Shown here: positions 59,001-64,000 of the stretch, piece after piece | Position numbering within the stretch: the stretch's first letter is position 1 | How the letters are laid out: every line of letters begins with the position of its first letter | Position numbers and translations under genes: made by a program | Notes under the pieces: model-generated | Told to the model about the DNA's origin: nothing | The model's database searches: none | The model's input: the letters and a program-made list of their open reading frames with translations, nothing else | Source of the DNA: Boswellia sacra | Taxonomy: Eukaryota > Streptophyta > Magnoliopsida > Sapindales > Burseraceae | NCBI GenBank assembly: GCA_013180625.2 | Contig: SNVD02013728.1 | Location: 682,001-746,000, forward strand | Reading direction: 5' to 3' | DNA: 64,000 nucleotides

Positions 59001-60000
59001 TTATTCAAGCCAACAGAAGGACCAACTATAATAGGGAAAATGGAGTTAAATGAAAGTCAAATCCAAAATAAAAAGATTTGACATCTTTTTGTCAAAAAGA
59101 CAATAAATGACAAGTATAATTTATCCTAAATATCCTCAATTAGTCTGTATAGATAGGAAATAAGCAATCCGAATGATTTTTTGTTTTTAATCTCTTTGTT
59201 CTGGTGCTGCGTTTCTGACTCTACTGGTGGAGGGAGATACATAATCATTATTAACCCAGAAAAACCCAATTCAGTTTAGCACCAACAGGTGGGCAATAAT
59301 ACATAGTTGCATTTAAGTTTCCATGTTAAAATGTCATTTAAATGTCTTAGGTCAACATCTTCTGGTCATATATTCTAGTCCTTCAGATCTTGCCCCATCA
59401 GTTGAATACCTATCCCACGTCCACCGACAAAAATTTCATTTCCACCAATTTACTAACAATGGCCCAAAACCTAGAATTTTAACAGGAACAAGTTGAACAC
59501 ATCGAAGTTCACATTAAACACCAAAATCCCATATCTTTTTCAGGAATGATAAATATAATAGCATCAATAAAATGCAGGTTATCTGAATGACAAAAATAAA
59601 AATGAAAAACATATGAAATGATTATGAAGATTCATACCTTGAAGACTCGCTCATCAAATTTCCCAGGGGAAATCTGGAGGGCATTGTAGCCGCCATCGCT
59701 GAAGGCCCATGTCCTACAAACTGTTAAACCCATCTTAGCGCCTGCTTCCAGCATTGCTGCAACCCTAGGTTTGCCAAATTCATGTACAGCATGGTCCATT
59801 AACCAGTAAGAGTTCCATCCATTAACATATAACACTTTACCATCCACCACGAACTGAGTCCCATTCCTTGTGACAAATCCCAACTCTGATTCTTTGTGAT
59901 AACTACTAACGGCTAAATCACCAAAAGACATGTAGATGAACGCCACGCATGATGCAAAGCCAAGAATTGGGTAAAGCAGCCCATTTCCTGCCGCCACCAT
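56013..60000 (-). CDS. Endo-1,4-beta-mannosidase, membrane-anchored (MAN2/MAN5 type)
   Basis: Five exons on the minus strand: 60,000-59,638; 58,734-58,537; 57,320-57,198; 56,931-56,720; 56,415-56,013. The frame gives 432 residues, normal for plant GH5 mannanases. A hydrophobic segment lies at residues 6-27 ([20 protein letters not shown]), acting as an uncleaved signal anchor or signal peptide. The catalytic domain contains [10 protein letters not shown], the acid/base Glu215 in [17 protein letters not shown], and the nucleophile Glu335 in FTEFGLS. The enzyme cuts mannan backbones of the cell wall (mannan, galactomannan, glucomannan). The N-terminus resembles Arabidopsis MAN2 and MAN5. The longer minus frame beginning at 60,126 has no supporting features, so the ATG at 60,000 is chosen. 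MAN6 is the other membrane-anchored possibility. Confidence 0.9.
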
Positions 60001-60540
60001 TCTTCTGTTTCTAATATATTTCCCAAAAATGATAAAAACAGCCACAATTTCACAAACAAAAAGGAAGCTTGAATACCCTTTTGGCCCTATATTAACAATC
60101 TCTAGAAAGCATAGATGCCCAGACAAGGTTAAGGCACCTTATACCCAGATGTGAAAAACAAACTCCGAAAAAAAAAAAAAAAACCAAAATTTTAGGATGC
60201 CCAGATCCCTCTCTTTAAAGGGTATCTCGCAAAACGCTCAAAATTCCAAATTTCCTCAATGAGCTCAGAACAATCACATACCAATATCAAGGTAAGGCCT
60301 TCAGCCTTTTTTTCTTTTTTTGGTTGGGGCAAATGAAGAGAATAGAGAGAGAGAGAGAGACTTGGTAAGAAATGATGGAGGAGGCCTAGGCGGGAGGCTG
60401 GCGTTATATGAGAGAGAGCAGTAAAGAACACGCCCAAAATGAGTTCCTGGAAAACAGTCAAAAACCAGGAGGTGAAGATGGTGTTTGCGTTTGCGATTGT
60501 GTGGTGGACTATTGTGTCACCCAGTTGGTTAAATTAGATC
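60001..60540 (-). promoter_or_regulatory. Leader and promoter of the mannanase gene
   Basis: Reading toward the gene, this region contains a CT-rich tract (GA)n on the plus strand at about 60,340-60,361 and a T-rich run near 60,170. Such CT repeats are common in plant leaders. The exact transcription start was not determined. Confidence 0.4.
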
Positions 60541-63500
60541 TGTGCACCTGATTTTCTACAGTTTTCTTGACTTTTAAAATTCTACTGAACAAGTCTATTC
60601 AAACACCATGGCCCATGTGTGAGTCTCTGTGATATGTTATGTTTGCTTCCTTCTTGGTCTCTCTCTTCTTCATTTCCGTGAATTCCTTCTCACTCGGAAA
60701 ATGAAAAATCTTCCTTTTTTTTCTACAAGATCTGATATGTATCTAAAATAGTATTAAAATGTTAATTATAACAGACAAAAGACCTCAAAGATGAGTAGGC
60801 CTTAAGCCTTTTGTCATGTGAGAGGTAAACTTTGTGAAGCCATCAACTTTTGTATTTATATAATGTTTTCCTTTTCCACTTATTCACTTTTAGAAATTAC
60901 CTTATTGTTTGCTTGCTCACGGCTCTCCAAACCCACAAATTTGCATCTGTATAAACTTCAAAACCATTCTTCAACCAATCTTCTATCAAATCATAATGCA
61001 TCTAATCCACTTTGATTCATGGATACTGCAATAGGTGTTTGAAAACCTTTTGACTTTGAATTTTTCTTAAAAAAAGAAAAGTATCAAATTAATATTACCC
61101 AAGTTGAAAAGTGAATTTTAAATTGAAGTAAGGATTGATTTCAGGTGTAATCTAAAAATACATATCAATAAAATAACTGATTTGTTATGTGTTGTTTTCA
61201 GCTTCTAATGGTTTAATAATGTAATGATTTTTTTGAAGTGAATAGAAGAATTAGAGCAAGGTGGAAGATGGTTGGTCACCCGCATTTTGCTTAACTACAT
61301 TGCCAAACAGGGTGTGACAACATAATTAGCGCAAAGCTAAAATGCCAATTATGTTGAACTACCAATAATTGCAATAACTTTCCACAATTGGGTTAATTAT
61401 GATTCACCTGAGCGCTTGAACACAATCAAAAATAGTTTTAGCGTTGCCATAAGAGTTCTTAAAGTATATTTGTTTACAGCTACTTTTTTTTTTTTTTAAT
61501 ATTCATATGAAGTGTGGAATATCACTTTAAGTTGTGATTTATTAAGTTTCTTTTTCTTGCTGCAAACACAAAGAATCAGCAGAAACACCAAAAAAGAAAG
61601 AACCAATCATTTCCATTTCCTGAACAAGGAAACTACATACTCATTTCGCTATAGAGATTTGATGGTTGCCCTGTCACTATCCTTATATATAAATCATATT
61701 TCAAATCCTACCCACAACAAAGCAACCATTTATCATATGGTTATGATGGTTAACTTGTGACTATTAGGAAATATATTATATTTACTTCGATATGCATAAT
61801 ATATGCGCCCATATAGGCAATGTATGAAATAGAGGATTATGCAGTCAATTTCATCCCTCTCTGTTTTACGGGAAAACTATCCATTAAAATTAGCAATGCT
61901 TATTGTTTGTTTGGGCAAGGAGTAACTCTGAAAGAAATGGGGTATGCTTTGAGTCGAGATGAAGAGAAGAGAAATGTAGATGCTTTTGTTGCTCATCAAA
62001 GAAGTCTCTTTGTCTGACCAACTCAAGGGGAGAATAATTCTGATCGTCCATCTCTTTCTCATCATCAATTGTCATTCCATTCAAAGGCTGTTAAGCCAAA
62101 CAATAATGTTTAGAATTTGGTATTAGCCATATATCAAAACCCCTTTTGTTTATTAGCAAGTTGGTAGCAAAGTCAGGGCCTAAAATTAGAATGAGACTGG
62201 GCACCCTCCTCCAATCGGTCACTCTTGCTAGTTGCTTTAGAAATTTATTTTAATAAATTGGTAATACTCTTAAACCGAAGCACCAAACACATGCGTTACA
62301 ATCTTTGCTCATTCAACGATGACTTCGTCACGTGCATCCTACTTGAGATTGGCAAGTATTTAATGGGCAGGAGACACGACAGGCATCTTCTGCCACACTC
62401 ACCAGCACTGCCTTGGATCAGTGGATTACCTGAAGTCCTGGGCAGTCTACAACTCTCGCAAATTTCTACTTAATCAATAATAATTATATATGCAGATTGC
62501 AAATGAGTCAAGGGGAAAAAATATTTATATAAACCAGTTACTTGTTTTTTTATCAACAAATAGTATGTTTATTGATTAATTTAAAAAGAATTATCTCTAT
62601 GTGGCATCACTATATAGAATTTCCTATATAAAGTATTATTATTGGTTGTTTAGTTTGAATATATAAATTTTTAAAAAGATTAAAAAAATATCCAAAGTTT
62701 AAGTGTGGATTGCAAAAGTGATATTGTCTTTAAAATTTTATATGTCATGAACTCTACAGTGTTGAACGATGCATTTATTAAACATTGTTTGACACATCTG
62801 TCAATATCATCGGACGTCGAACAGAATCATAACATACAAATTTTTAAGAAGAATGCTGTTTATCATAAAAAAGTCCTACAATTTATGTTATATTCTCAAT
62901 TTTTCCAAAATTTTTAACGGTAGGAAATAGTGAAACGGAGCTGAAAGCCCATGTGTGGATAGTTATATGATGAGAAACATTGAAGGGGATGGGGCAAGGT
63001 TGGAGACGTTTTCAAGTAGAAAGACAAATACATGTCATGCTGAACAATGTGGCTCATGAAGTCTCATGGATCATCATCCATATTTATGTGGGCATATAAA
63101 CAATAATTCTCCCTATTCTTATCCTTTTTCTCAATTCTCATCGTCATCATTTGTCACCTATATTATAACATATCATACCATACCATCTCCACTCATTATG
63201 AATGCACATCGACCTCTACTTTTTCAAGCTACGGTAGAGAATATTAGCCAAATTACGTGAGTGAGTACAATAACATTATATGAGAATTTGATTGTTGAAA
63301 TCAATTTCTTAAAATTAAAAATATAAATTTAAAACAGCATAGATATTGAAATATAAAATTAATATTAAGTCTACATCCACTAATTTAATTTTTAGATAAA
63401 ATGGTAAACGTAAATCGTATCAAAATCTTTTGACTTATCGAAGGCGTTGCAAGAAAAAAAAAAGAATATTAATCCACATAAAAAATTTGGAAAAAAAAAT

Positions 63501-64000
63501 TATGGGATGTTACACGTAAAAGAACGTATTAAAATATAAAATTAATATTAAACATATGCCTACTAACTTAAAATTTTAACTGTAACCGCAAACTTACCAA
63601 TATAGCCAATAATTTAGTTAAAAAAAAAAGAGAAAGAAATGTTATTGTACGATTTATGCAATAACATGTTTTATTTATGAAACAGAACAGACATTTCTGG
63701 ACATGGGTAAATCGACCAACGGACCAAAGGTTGTTCTTCGAGGTTGACCCATCAACTGTGCGTCTACGTCTGCTTTGAAGCAATTATTAATTAAGCATAT
63801 ATTAGTCGTCGAATTATCTACACAATCTTTAAAATTATATAAAAACAAAGCAATGTCACTCGATAGCCTTCAATTGGAATGCAACATTGCATCCTCCATT
63901 CTCATGTGTACATTCTTTAAAGAATAAATTTATTCTATTTTATTGAATCTCCTAATTATTTTTAGCTCTTTTATATTTTTTACAGATTAGTGGCAGTGGA
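60541..64000. other. Terminal spacer, no gene recognised
   Basis: AT-rich DNA with only short chance frames. A slightly GC-richer patch at 62,290-62,470 has an open frame of 82 codons, but it does not resemble any family I know. No RNA gene was recognised. The next gene must lie beyond the window. Confidence 0.4.

Noticed and set aside
62290..62480. Possible miRNA precursor or gene fragment
   Set aside because: Short sequences recalled miR399 or miR169 at first glance, but no matching mature sequence or opposing arm could be found.
1..64000. CRISPR arrays, operons, prophage or plasmid features
   Set aside because: The window is nuclear plant DNA. No regularly spaced short repeats or bacterial gene organisation are present.

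Overview
This window is nuclear DNA of a flowering plant, almost certainly a eudicot. The genes have many GT-AG introns, the spacers are AT-rich, there is a eukaryotic tRNA, and every recognisable protein belongs to a plant family. The species cannot be named from the sequence. I reconstructed exons by eye from reading frames and splice dinucleotides; no transcript or database evidence was available.

Layout. (1) 0.7-1.3 kb, + strand: a CASP-like membrane protein of the CASPL1C type. (2) 4.5-7.5 kb, + strand: a FLOE/DUF1421 protein, a prion-like protein with a UBA-type end; its promoter carries an inverted pair of ABRE-like boxes. (3) 7.9-12.5 kb: a tRNA-Glu gene on the - strand, then a graveyard of mobile DNA: a tRNA-Glu fragment, an Emigrant-type MITE, LTR-like pieces and a broken papain-type protease. 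(4) 16.6-21.9 kb, + strand: an intact callose synthase with no intron in its coding region, of the CALS12/GSL5/PMR4 type. (5) 24.9-43.5 kb, + strand: a complete 23-exon vacuolar two-pore channel gene, TPC1 (741 residues). One long intron holds a fold-back element and a GC-rich foreign-looking segment. (6) 45.2-45.9 kb, + strand: a two-exon Bet v 1/MLP-like protein. (7) 47.8-51.7 kb, - strand: a seven-exon E2 ubiquitin-conjugating enzyme. (8) 54.8-55.5 kb, + strand: a small basic plant protein with a TATA box and two E2F-type sites. (9) 56.0-60.0 kb, - strand: a membrane-anchored endo-beta-mannanase of the MAN2/MAN5 type. From 60 kb to the end I see no gene.

The genes are independent units, not a pathway. 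From memory, CASPL1C1, CALS12 and TPC1 are adjacent in Arabidopsis (At4g03540, At4g03550, At4g03560), and FLOE1 and MAN5 are close neighbours elsewhere on the same chromosome (At4g28300, At4g28320). The window therefore appears to join two conserved gene blocks.

I found no new multi-gene system. The most interesting signals are residues of the TPC1 protein that differ from the Arabidopsis channel at sites linked to calcium sensing and ion selectivity, the hairpin element inside TPC1, and the promoter architecture of the FLOE gene and of the gene at 54.8 kb.
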